DNA of 5,322 bases, taken from contig JAGOCT010000145.1 in assembly GCA_017998585.1 (NCBI GenBank), positions 1 to 5,322 on the forward strand, written 5' to 3'. Shown in pieces: positions 1 through 5,322 of this stretch. Position 1 is the stretch's first letter. Every line of letters starts with the position of its first letter. This DNA comes from Candidatus Cloacimonadota bacterium (GTDB lineage Bacteria > Cloacimonadota > Cloacimonadia > Cloacimonadales > WRIO01). A model generated the notes under the pieces. It saw only the letters and a program-made list of their open reading frames with translations, had not been told where the DNA came from and ran no database searches. The position numbers and the translations under genes are program-made.

Positions 1-509
1 TTTGTATCCTTTTCTGACAAAACTGGATTAAAAGATGGCCAGTAAATCCCAATATCAGGATCATTCCAGATGATTCCCCTGTCAGCATTTGGGGCATATT
101 CGCGGGTAGTTTTATAGATCACCTCTGCTGTTTCGGAAATCGTATAATAACCATGAGCAAATCCTTCCGGTATAAACAGCTGATAATGATTTTCTTCTGA
201 TAAAATGATGCCATACCATTGACCAAAGGTTTCAGAACCAGGCCTGATATCCACCGCTACGTCAAAAATCAGCCCGTTGATACAACGAACCAGTTTTGCC
301 TGGGCATGCTCACCCACCTGATAATGTAAGCCACGAAGAACGCCTTTAACAGAGCGGGAATGATTATCCTGTAAAAATTCTCTGTCAACGCCTAATGCCT
401 TGAGTTCGCTTCGTTTAAATGTCTCCATGAAAAAACCGCGTTCATCACCAAATACTTTGGGTATCAAAAGCATCAAACCCTTCATGTGCATCTGTTTAAC
501 TTCAAACAT
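1..509 (-). CDS. rfbC: dTDP-4-dehydrorhamnose 3,5-epimerase, partial (C-terminus cut by window edge)
   Basis: Cytoplasmic enzyme of dTDP-L-rhamnose synthesis. It epimerises C3 and C5 of dTDP-4-keto-6-deoxy-glucose, the step before the RfbD reductase. I read 169 codons without a stop from ATG at 509 to the window edge. Family motifs appear in order: PKVFGDERGFF (residues 17-27), QDNHSRS (47-53), RGLHYQ (59-64), KLVRC (72-76), FDVAVDIR (82-89), IPEGFAHG (113-120), IYKTT (131-135) and WNDPDIGI (148-155). H62 is the expected catalytic base, Y132 the expected acid, and D168 in LSEKD the His-pairing Asp, so the catalytic set is present. The family runs to about 180-190 residues, so only the extreme C-terminus is missing. 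The start is fixed by GGGAGGAG just upstream. Only 12 nt separate it from the rfbA stop, so the two genes are almost surely co-transcribed. Confidence 0.96.
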   Translation of the reverse strand, partial: MFEVKQMHMKGLMLLIPKVFGDERGFFMETFKRSELKALGVDREFLQDNHSRSVKGVLRGLHYQVGEHAQAKLVRCINGLIFDVAVDIRPGSETFGQWYGIILSEENHYQLFIPEGFAHGYYTISETAEVIYKTTREYAPNADRGIIWNDPDIGIYWPSFNPVLSEKDT

Positions 510-521
510 TCTCTCCTCCCT

Positions 522-1385
522 TTACTTTAACAAATCATATAAGTACTGACCATATCCTGACTTTAACAATTCTTCTGCCAGTACGGTTAACTGCTGATTA
601 TCAATAAAATTCATTCGCCAGGCAATCTCTTCAATACAACCGATTTTCAAGCCCTGTCTGTCTTCTATCGCTTTGATAAACAAGGTAGCATCGGCCATTG
701 AATCATGAGTTCCGGTATCAAGCCAGGCATATCCACGGTCAAACAACTGTACTTTTAAAGCATTCTTTTGCAAATACAGGTTGTTTAAATCAGTTATCTC
801 TAACTCTCCCCGTTTTGAAGGTTTTAGAGACTTAGCCATTTGTACCACCTGATGATCATAAAAATACAATCCAACGACTGCGAAATTAGATTTTGGGCGA
901 TCTGGTTTCTCTTCTATTGAAATGACATGACCCTGCGAATCAAATTCAACAACCCCATATCGTTGAGGATCTTTCACCTGATAGCCAAAAACAGTGGCAC
1001 CTTCTATATTTTTTCTGGCATTCTGAACCACCTGAGCCAGTTTACTACCATAAAAAATATTGTCTCCCAGCACCAGTGCACATGGCTCATTCTGAATGAA
1101 GGATTCTCCGAGAATAAATGCTTCTGCCAGACCATTTGGTTGCTCCTGAACAATATAAGAAAACGTCATCCCCAGCTTATCTCCGTTGCCTAATAAATCC
1201 TGAAAACGGGAAATATCCTGAGGGGTGGAGATAATGAGCACTTCTCTGATACCTGCCAGCATTAAAACAGATAAAGGATAGTAAATCATTGGTTTATCAT
1301 AAATCGGCAGTAATTGTTTACAAACCACTTTTGTTGCAGGATACAAACGAGTACCGCTCCCTCCTGCTAAAATAATCCCTTTCAT
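522..1385 (-). CDS. rfbA: Glucose-1-phosphate thymidylyltransferase
   Basis: First enzyme of the dTDP-L-rhamnose pathway: joins dTTP and glucose-1-phosphate to give dTDP-glucose and pyrophosphate, in the cytoplasm. The 287-residue product has the full family length. Visible motifs are the nucleotide-binding GGSGTRLYP (residues 8-16), KQLLPIYDKPMIYYPLS (23-39), LVLGDNIFYG (104-113), EEKP (158-161), KRGELEITD (191-199) and WLDTGTHDSM (221-230). R13, K23, D108, K160 and D223 sit where the RmlA family has its substrate- and metal-binding residues. The frame is open up to an ATG at 1427, but that would add 14 non-homologous residues. The ATG at 1385 begins the canonical MKGIILAGG and has AAGGAG 5 nt before it, so 1385 is chosen. 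rfbC follows after 12 nt. The 68-nt upstream gap holds a REP-like repeat, and I see no convincing promoter there. Confidence 0.97.
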   Translation of the reverse strand: MKGIILAGGSGTRLYPATKVVCKQLLPIYDKPMIYYPLSVLMLAGIREVLIISTPQDISRFQDLLGNGDKLGMTFSYIVQEQPNGLAEAFILGESFIQNEPCALVLGDNIFYGSKLAQVVQNARKNIEGATVFGYQVKDPQRYGVVEFDSQGHVISIEEKPDRPKSNFAVVGLYFYDHQVVQMAKSLKPSKRGELEITDLNNLYLQKNALKVQLFDRGYAWLDTGTHDSMADATLFIKAIEDRQGLKIGCIEEIAWRMNFIDNQQLTVLAEELLKSGYGQYLYDLLK

Positions 1386-1390
1386 GTTTT

Positions 1391-1396
1391 CTCCTT
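1391..1396 (-). promoter_or_regulatory. Ribosome binding site that decides the rfbA start
   Basis: The minus strand reads AAGGAG followed by a 5-nt spacer (AAAAC) and the ATG at 1385. The longer in-frame candidate at 1427 lies inside the REP-like repeat and has no comparable Shine-Dalgarno sequence. This supports 1385 as the true start. Confidence 0.8.
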
Positions 1397-1419
1397 TTCG
1401 GTATTTCTTTCTATTTTCA

Positions 1420-1442
1420 GCAAGCAAGATGCTTGCAGTACG
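1420..1442 (-). repeat. Intergenic REP-like palindromic repeat, copy 1
   Basis: The minus strand reads CGTACT followed by the palindrome GCAAGC-ATCTT-GCTTGC (6-bp perfect arms at 1420-1425 and 1431-1436, 5-nt loop). The same element recurs on the opposite strand at 4112-4134, matching at 19 of 22 positions over 1421-1442 versus 4112-4133. A related, shorter-stem copy is at 4145-4164. All three lie between genes. No T-run follows the hairpin on either strand, so it does not look like an intrinsic terminator. Short dispersed palindromes with a conserved flank are characteristic of REP/MITE-type elements mobilised in trans; calling it REP-like is inference from three copies in one window. Confidence 0.6.
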
Positions 1443-1453
1443 ACAAGTCTGCT

Positions 1454-2155
1454 TTACTCTTCCACATTCTCATACAGAAAAAACATCACTAAATCGATAT
1501 TCAGGTCTTGATCTGTATGAAAACGAACATCTAAAAAATCCTTATTTTTGTCAAAAGGTTTTTCTGCTATGATATTTAAAGAAAACTCTATATGGCCATT
1601 TGCTTTCTTTATTTCATTGAGTTTCAGATAAATATTGTATCCATTCCATTTTTTATGGAATATATCTAATACCTGACGAAAATCCTGAAAGCCTTCTTTA
1701 GTTCGCTTTTCATCCACATTTCTGATAAGCCAGGTTTCAGCCTGGCTTTTATAACTCAAATCCCTATATAAAGGCGTTCCAAGACATTTAAAGGTATAAA
1801 TCAACGTATTAATTACAGGGATAATTTGTTCTGAATCTTTTATACTGATTCTGCTGGCATATATACTATCCTGAGCAAAAAACACATAATAAGAATCTCT
1901 TTTTTCCCATTTTTTTATAAATGGAGATGATGTTTCCTGCCCGAAAACAAGATTTGCGCTAAAATCATTCTTTTTAGGGAGATATAAGTAAAAATTTCTG
2001 TTGAGTTTAAGGATTAAATGTGAAGGGAAAATGCTCTTTAAATATTCATAGGTTAAAGATTTCTGTTGGGGTTCGATTTTACTTTTTTTTACAGGTTTTG
2101 CACTTATATTAAAAAACGAGAAAAGTAAAACAAAAATCACTAAAAATTTATTCAT
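1454..2155 (-). CDS. Hypothetical secreted or periplasmic protein (233 aa) with signal peptide
   Basis: I do not recognise a family. The N-terminus is a typical signal peptide: MNK, then a hydrophobic core at residues 4-17 (FLVIFVLLFSFFNI), and a plausible signal peptidase I site after A19 (ISA|KP). There is no lipobox cysteine. The mature part is basic at first (KPVKKSK), then mixed and aromatic-rich, with no later membrane segment and a single cysteine (C124). Heuristically it looks like an alpha/beta soluble domain. The start has AAGGA 6 nt upstream, overlapping the stop codon of the preceding membrane-protein gene (9-nt gap), which suggests translational coupling and a shared role. Base composition is notably AT-rich: two 60-base stretches counted by hand (1561-1620 and 1861-1920) give 16 and 14 G+C, against 29 in 1201-1260 of rfbA. 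This may reflect fast evolution or acquisition. Confidence 0.85.
   Translation of the reverse strand: MNKFLVIFVLLFSFFNISAKPVKKSKIEPQQKSLTYEYLKSIFPSHLILKLNRNFYLYLPKKNDFSANLVFGQETSSPFIKKWEKRDSYYVFFAQDSIYASRISIKDSEQIIPVINTLIYTFKCLGTPLYRDLSYKSQAETWLIRNVDEKRTKEGFQDFRQVLDIFHKKWNGYNIYLKLNEIKKANGHIEFSLNIIAEKPFDKNKDFLDVRFHTDQDLNIDLVMFFLYENVEE
1643..1661. repeat. Perfect inverted repeat inside the secreted-protein gene
   Basis: Arms ATTCCAT (1643-1649) and ATGGAAT (1655-1661) flank a TTTTT loop. The element lies wholly within coding sequence. In such AT-rich DNA it may be fortuitous. Confidence 0.4.
1727..1748. repeat. Perfect 8-bp inverted repeat inside the secreted-protein gene
   Basis: The plus strand reads AAGCCAGG-TTTCAG-CCTGGCTT, followed by TTAT. 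The stem is GC-richer than its surroundings. The gene is read on the other strand, where the hairpin falls over the codons for SQAETWL. It could form in mRNA, but a stem of this size is expected roughly once by chance in a window this long. Confidence 0.45.
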
Positions 2156-2164
2156 TCAGGTTCC

Positions 2165-3028
2165 TTAAGATTCTTTATAGTTTTTGAACATTGTAACGGC
2201 ACAACAGATTGAAAAAATGTCAAAAACCGGAATGATGAAAATAACAGGAATGATATTTGAACCACGCATTCCCATAGCAATGATTTTTGCGACTAAGGCA
2301 GTCATTAAAAACGAAAGAAATACAAAATATACATGACTAAATATATAACCCAGTGCTTTTTTCCGAATCAACATCAAGCCGGATATAAAACCCATAGGTA
2401 AAAGCAAAGCCAAATCCAGACCCTGAACAATCAAAGTGGTATAGTGTTCAACAGATTCAGGAATAATACTGCCATCCATCAGCGGTTTGATTATAATACT
2501 CAACCACAGAAAAGCAATATTGATCGATGCAAAAAGTAAAAATGAGCCTAACAGCCGGTGGGGTAGTTTACTGCTAAATCTTGAAGCATAAACATCAGGG
2601 TTGAATGAAAAAAGATTGATGATAAAAGCAAAGAATGAAGTACTCAAAAGAAGTACATAGACAATATACAGGGAATTGTACATCCCCATGGTCAGATAGA
2701 AAAGATATGTCACTAAAAAATACGCAAGAACTCCCGTATGAAACATTCTCCATCTGATAGAGCCTTTCAGAGAAAATATTAAAGAAATCAACAGGAATGG
2801 AACTGCTAAAAATAAGGTTACATAATCCTGAGCAATACCCTGAGGTGCTACCTCATCTGACATATCCTTATAAATCCCTTTTCCATAGATCAAAACCGTT
2901 TTCCCTCTGATTGACTGATACTCATAAGCACTCTTATCATCAGTAGAAAAAACACCCGTTGCACTGGCTAATATGCCTAATAAAGAGATAATCAGAACGA
3001 GAGCAATCAATATGCCTTTATGATTCAT
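2165..3028 (-). CDS. Polytopic integral membrane protein of unknown function (about 8 TM segments)
   Basis: The 287-residue product is very hydrophobic. Membrane segments read by eye are roughly residues 6-26, 69-87, 97-115, 119-140, 159-181, 204-221, 228-250 and 260-281. A 40-residue hydrophilic stretch after the first segment carries the GKTVLIYGKGIYKD motif (42-55) and leads to QGIAQDYVTL (63-72). Another polar loop follows segment 5, ending in VQGLDLALLLPMG (201-213). I have an impression of similar unnamed membrane proteins in other bacteria but cannot name a family or substrate. Nothing resembles an ATP-binding, permease or kinase signature. The start is fixed by GGAGG 4 nt before ATG. 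A possible promoter (TTGAAT-17-GATAAT) precedes it, and the secreted-protein gene follows after 9 nt, so the two probably form a small operon. Confidence 0.88.
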   Translation of the reverse strand: MNHKGILIALVLIISLLGILASATGVFSTDDKSAYEYQSIRGKTVLIYGKGIYKDMSDEVAPQGIAQDYVTLFLAVPFLLISLIFSLKGSIRWRMFHTGVLAYFLVTYLFYLTMGMYNSLYIVYVLLLSTSFFAFIINLFSFNPDVYASRFSSKLPHRLLGSFLLFASINIAFLWLSIIIKPLMDGSIIPESVEHYTTLIVQGLDLALLLPMGFISGLMLIRKKALGYIFSHVYFVFLSFLMTALVAKIIAMGMRGSNIIPVIFIIPVFDIFSICCAVTMFKNYKES

Positions 3029-3049
3029 TATTCCTCCAAACGATTTATT

Positions 3050-3078
3050 ATTATCTAAGAATTAACCTGCCAATTCAA
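3050..3078 (-). promoter_or_regulatory. Candidate sigma-A/sigma-70 promoter for the membrane-protein/secreted-protein pair
   Basis: On the minus strand, TTGAAT (3078-3073, 4 of 6 to TTGACA) is separated by 17 nt from GATAAT (3055-3050, 5 of 6 to TATAAT). The -35 lies in the last codons of the threonine aldolase gene and the -10 in the 33-nt gap. Transcription would begin near 3043, leaving a leader of about 15 nt that still contains the GGAGG ribosome site. The spacing is ideal, but chance matches are common in AT-rich DNA. Confidence 0.42.
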
Positions 3079-4090
3079 CTTTTAGAAATTCAACAAAATC
3101 ATAAATATCCTGTTCTGTCATATTAAAAGAGGTCATAAACCGTACTTCTCCGCTTTCTTCATCCCAAACATAGAAAAACCGTTTTTGCTGAATACGTTCT
3201 ATTTTATCCTTAGGCAAAATACAGAAAACCGCATTCACTTCACTTTTACGTGTAGTGATTAAACTGGGAACATCCTGCAATAAATCATAAAGCAATTGAG
3301 CCAGATGATTCGCATTTTTAGCATTATGTCGCCATAAATCATTCTCAAAATAGGGCTTATACTGACAGGTAATAAATCTCAATTTAGAGAGTAACTGCAT
3401 CGATTGCTTACGAATAAAAGGAAAATATTTCGCTAAAACCGGATTAAAAAAGACGACAGCCTCTCCAAATCCCATCCCGTTTTTCGTACTGCCAAAAGAA
3501 AGTACATCAACCCCGCAATCCCTGCTCATTTCGCGGAACCCTAGCCCCATTGAAGCACAGGCATTGGCTATTCTGGCACCATCCATGTGTAAATACATAT
3601 CATTTTCATGGGCAAAATCGGCAAGTTGTCTGATCTCCTCAACAGAGTAAAGTGTCCCCAGCTCAGTTGATTGAGAAATTGAAATGACTTTTGGCTGAGA
3701 ATGATGTTGATCTCCCTGAAAATGCATAAAACTCATAACCTGTTCAACCCTTAACTTGCCATCTGATGTTGGAACAGTCAATAATTTTGCTCCGGTCAGA
3801 TTCTCAACAGCACCACATTCATCTACGGCAATATGAGCTGATTCAGGACATACAATCGCTTCGAAGCTTCTGATAATTGTTTTTAGTGCTGTCGCATTTG
3901 CTCCGGTTCCATTGAGAACAAAAAAGACTTCTGCATCCTCTCCAAACACTTTTTTAAACATTATAACTGCTTCCTGAGTATATAAGTCATCTCCGTAAGA
4001 GATAAAATCATTTTCATTTGCCTTAATTATTGTATCCATAATTAGTGGATGAATACCGGCATTGTTATCACTGGCAAAACTTTTATTCAT
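3062..4090 (-). CDS. ltaA: Low-specificity L-threonine aldolase (PLP-dependent, beta-eliminating lyase family)
   Basis: Cytoplasmic PLP enzyme that cleaves L-threonine or L-allo-threonine to glycine and acetaldehyde. The 342-residue length is normal for the family. Visible features are the N-terminal FASDNNAGIHP (5-15), YGDDLYT (32-38), the phosphate-binding NGTGANATAL (60-69), H86 in ESAHIAVDE (83-91, expected to stack on the PLP ring), ISISQSTELGTLYS (136-149), HMDGARI (168-174, with D170 and R173) and SFGSTKNGM (198-206), where K203 is the expected Schiff-base lysine. R317 in EVRFMTSF fits the substrate-carboxylate arginine region. The ATG at 4090 has GAGGAG 7 nt upstream. The 94-nt upstream gap carries two REP-like repeats and may isolate it from the malic enzyme/SprT-like pair; a 33-nt gap follows. 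The gene is also named ltaE in some genomes, and stereo-preference cannot be read from sequence. Its link to the neighbours is not evident. Confidence 0.94.
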   Translation of the reverse strand: MNKSFASDNNAGIHPLIMDTIIKANENDFISYGDDLYTQEAVIMFKKVFGEDAEVFFVLNGTGANATALKTIIRSFEAIVCPESAHIAVDECGAVENLTGAKLLTVPTSDGKLRVEQVMSFMHFQGDQHHSQPKVISISQSTELGTLYSVEEIRQLADFAHENDMYLHMDGARIANACASMGLGFREMSRDCGVDVLSFGSTKNGMGFGEAVVFFNPVLAKYFPFIRKQSMQLLSKLRFITCQYKPYFENDLWRHNAKNANHLAQLLYDLLQDVPSLITTRKSEVNAVFCILPKDKIERIQQKRFFYVWDEESGEVRFMTSFNMTEQDIYDFVEFLKVELAG

Positions 4091-4111
4091 ATTATTTCTC
4101 CTCTCTTATTC

Positions 4112-4134
4112 CGTACTGTGAGCATCTTGTTTGC
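4112..4134 (+). repeat. Intergenic REP-like repeat, copy 2 (degenerate stem)
   Basis: The plus strand reads CGTACTG, TGAGC, ATCTT, GTTTGC. It matches the minus strand of 1421-1442 at 19 of 22 positions, with similarity fading into a short A-rich tail after the shared TTGC. The differences weaken the stem, leaving several G-T wobble pairs on the plus strand. It faces copy 3 in inverted orientation, 10 nt away. Confidence 0.6.
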
Positions 4135-4144
4135 AGGAAAACAT

Positions 4145-4164
4145 AAGCTGACAGCTTGCGCTAC
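4145..4164 (-). repeat. Intergenic REP-like repeat, copy 3 (GTAG-headed)
   Basis: The minus strand reads GTAGC, GCAAGC, TGTCA, GCTT, with a compact palindrome AAGCTG-T-CAGCTT (4145-4157). It shares the GTA-N2-GCAAGC head and GCTT arm with copy 1 but has a different loop. The GTAG head next to a palindrome is the layout known for REP sequences served by RAYT (Y1-type) transposases. Copies 2 and 3 form an inverted pair like a BIME. ATGTTTTC follows the hairpin on the minus strand, so a weak terminator role for the upstream gene cannot be excluded. Confidence 0.5.
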
Positions 4165-4184
4165 TTGGTTTTTTGTAGCATTTC

Positions 4185-4913
4185 CTACTCATTAATCTTC
4201 TTTAGCATCGACAAAGGCACGTAGAATTTTGCAAACCGTTTACCTGCTTCATTTAGATAAGTACCTCGAACAGATGGCACCATTACTGTAGCTCTTTTGG
4301 TAATCCGATGAATGACACCTTGATATTCAACCTGTTCATATTCAAAAGATACTTTCTGACCAACCGGAAATTCTGATTTTTTAATCACTGCCTGATTCTC
4401 ATTAGTAATGGCATGCCGGGTTTGTGTATGACCAAATAATCGCCATGCGATAATTCTAAAATCTTGTTTTGAACAACTGGAATTTCCTTTTAAAACAAAT
4501 TCCAATACATGTACCAGTTCATGCTCCATCACCCGCATCAGTGCCTGAGCGGGACTTGAGCAGGGCAATCCGTTTACATCAAAAGATCTGCCTTTATTCT
4601 CTTTAAAAGTATGTAACAGGAGTGGAATAGAAAATACGATCTCAAAATGTCTTGTTCTTCTGTTGAATTTGGTAATGCCTGCAGAACGTGTCATCCGTCT
4701 GGACAAGTCAATAGCAATCTCAAGATTCTTAACCAAATAGCAATCAAAAAAGATTGAATCATAAAGATACATCAGCTGATTGATCACCGGATAAGAAAGA
4801 ATCGCATTTTCATGATTTAGATTTTCATCCAGATATTTAAAAAAATCAGTTTCTACTTTTTTTAATCTGATTTTATTGTCAGAGTATCTGATTGCCTCAA
4901 GCAAACTATTCAT
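4185..4913 (-). CDS. SprT-like zinc metalloprotease-domain protein
   Basis: A 242-residue, apparently soluble cytoplasmic protein with no signal peptide. HELVH at 131-135 is an HExxH zinc-binding and catalytic motif (H131, E132, H135). A conserved-looking block follows: SSCSKQDF (145-152), then RLFGHTQTRH (158-167), where H162 or H167 could be the third zinc ligand. This arrangement matches SprT-like proteins, the fold shared with Spartan/SPRTN proteases. The N-terminal half (about 1-110) is the expected SprT-type lead-in, with RTRHFEIVFSIPLL before the active site. Residues about 183-238 form a separate beta-rich C-terminal domain (VGQKVSFEYEQVEYQG, then ITKRATVMVP, then RFAKFYVP) that looks SH3/KOW-like and basic. 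The function is unproven: DNA-protein crosslink or nucleic-acid-associated proteolysis is inference from the family. It starts 6 nt after the malic enzyme stop with no good Shine-Dalgarno sequence, suggesting translational coupling. Confidence 0.85.
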   Translation of the reverse strand: MNSLLEAIRYSDNKIRLKKVETDFFKYLDENLNHENAILSYPVINQLMYLYDSIFFDCYLVKNLEIAIDLSRRMTRSAGITKFNRRTRHFEIVFSIPLLLHTFKENKGRSFDVNGLPCSSPAQALMRVMEHELVHVLEFVLKGNSSCSKQDFRIIAWRLFGHTQTRHAITNENQAVIKKSEFPVGQKVSFEYEQVEYQGVIHRITKRATVMVPSVRGTYLNEAGKRFAKFYVPLSMLKKINE

Positions 4914-4919
4914 TATGAG

Positions 4920-5322
4920 TTATTTAACTACCTTTGCAATAGACTGTTTAAGAATATTTTCGATCATTTCGGCAGGCGGTTCCTTAATCAATTGATTTTC
5001 CATCAGCAGATTAACCGCTTTTCGGGTGTTGACAATATCTTGAATTGTTTGATCATATACCTCTTGATAAGTGAGTTCAATTCTTGCCACCTTTTCTTCA
5101 ATCGCCTGCATGGCGACATCAGCAGCTACCTGGGCAAATACTTCATATTCTGTCATAAGTGGCAGGATTTTATCTGCATGAAAATCACGTTTACGAGCAA
5201 ATTCAGCCAGAGATTGCGCTGCTTTAACAGCCATCCCATCTGTAATCTGTCTGGCTTTGCATAAAAGCGCCCCTTTCAGAATACCAGGGAAACCTAAGGA
5301 ATTATTTACCTGATTTGGGAAA
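4920..5322 (-). CDS. NAD(P)-dependent malic enzyme, C-terminal part (5' end outside window)
   Basis: Oxidative decarboxylation of malate to pyruvate, in the cytoplasm. Only the last 133 residues are present. The reading frame is open to the window edge and begins with FPNQVNNSLGFPGILKGAL, the hallmark end of the malic enzyme NAD-binding domain. It continues through ARQITDGMAVKAAQSLAEFA and EYEVFAQVAADVAMQAI, and ends in an alpha-helical tail of about 50 residues. This extended tail resembles what I know of clostridial-type malic enzymes. There is no sign of a fused phosphotransacetylase domain, so it is not the MaeB-type fusion. The internal ATG at 5234 is not the start, because conserved family sequence precedes it. 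Cofactor preference (NAD or NADP) cannot be judged from this part. The SprT-like gene follows after 6 nt in what is likely one transcript. Confidence 0.93.
   Translation of the reverse strand, partial: FPNQVNNSLGFPGILKGALLCKARQITDGMAVKAAQSLAEFARKRDFHADKILPLMTEYEVFAQVAADVAMQAIEEKVARIELTYQEVYDQTIQDIVNTRKAVNLLMENQLIKEPPAEMIENILKQSIAKVVK

Noticed and set aside
927..1193. Plus-strand open frame of 88 codons
   Set aside because: It lies entirely antisense to rfbA, whose motifs are intact. The translation has no recognisable domain, so it is a shadow frame.
1386..1427. 14-residue N-terminal extension of rfbA (ATG at 1427)
   Set aside because: It overlaps the repeat palindrome, lacks a ribosome site and is not part of the family N-terminus. 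The ATG at 1385 has AAGGAG at good spacing.
1420..1436. Intrinsic terminator after the secreted-protein gene
   Set aside because: The stem is perfect, but the following minus-strand bases (TGAAAATAG) contain no T-run, and the same unit recurs elsewhere in other orientations, which fits a dispersed repeat better.
1386..1453. Promoter for rfbA in the upstream gap
   Set aside because: TTG-containing hexamers on the minus strand are not followed at 16-18 nt by a reasonable -10 box. rfbA may be read through from upstream or use a promoter I cannot recognise.
1384..1572. Plus-strand open frame of 62 codons spanning the rfbA upstream gap
   Set aside because: It runs through the repeat and into the antisense of the secreted-protein gene, with no protein-like features.
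1420..4164. CRISPR array made of the short repeats
   Set aside because: Only three diverged units exist, two in opposite orientation, with unequal spacing and genes between them. There are no cas genes.
5232..5234. ATG at 5234 as start of a separate 104-aa gene
   Set aside because: The same frame continues upstream to the window edge with the malic enzyme FPNQVNN...GFPG motif, so this is an internal methionine.
4992..5264. Plus-strand open frame of 90 codons
   Set aside because: It is antisense to the malic enzyme C-terminus, which carries clear family motifs.

Overview
The window is an AT-rich bacterial stretch whose seven genes all lie on the minus strand, so transcription runs from position 5322 towards 1. 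Shine-Dalgarno sequences are strong (AGGAG/GGAGG type) and gaps are short. The malic enzyme tail has the extended form I associate with Clostridia-like bacteria. The window alone does not fix the phylum: Firmicutes is my first guess, and spirochaetes or another low-GC anaerobe remain possible.

Layout in transcription order: (1) the C-terminal 133 residues of an NAD(P)-dependent malic enzyme (4920-5322, cut by the window edge); (2) a SprT-like zinc metalloprotease-type protein (4185-4913), 6 nt behind it; (3) a 94-nt gap holding an inverted pair of short REP-like repeats (4112-4134 and 4145-4164); (4) a low-specificity L-threonine aldolase (3062-4090); (5) a possible sigma-A-type promoter in the end of the aldolase gene (3050-3078); (6) an unrecognised integral membrane protein with about eight membrane segments (2165-3028); (7) an unrecognised secreted protein of 233 aa (1454-2155), 9 nt behind it and probably translationally coupled; (8) a 68-nt gap with a third copy of the repeat (1420-1442); (9) rfbA, glucose-1-phosphate thymidylyltransferase (522-1385); (10) rfbC, dTDP-4-dehydrorhamnose 3,5-epimerase (1-509, missing its extreme C-terminus).

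Three functional groups are visible. rfbA-rfbC is part of the dTDP-L-rhamnose pathway for surface polysaccharide; rfbB and rfbD would be expected beyond position 1. Malic enzyme and threonine aldolase are central carbon and amino-acid metabolism, with the SprT-like gene between them. The membrane protein and secreted protein form a two-gene unit of unknown function and are the least explained part of the window. The secreted-protein gene is visibly more AT-rich than rfbA. No rRNA, tRNA, CRISPR array, insertion sequence or phage gene was seen, and there is no gene-free stretch longer than 94 bases.
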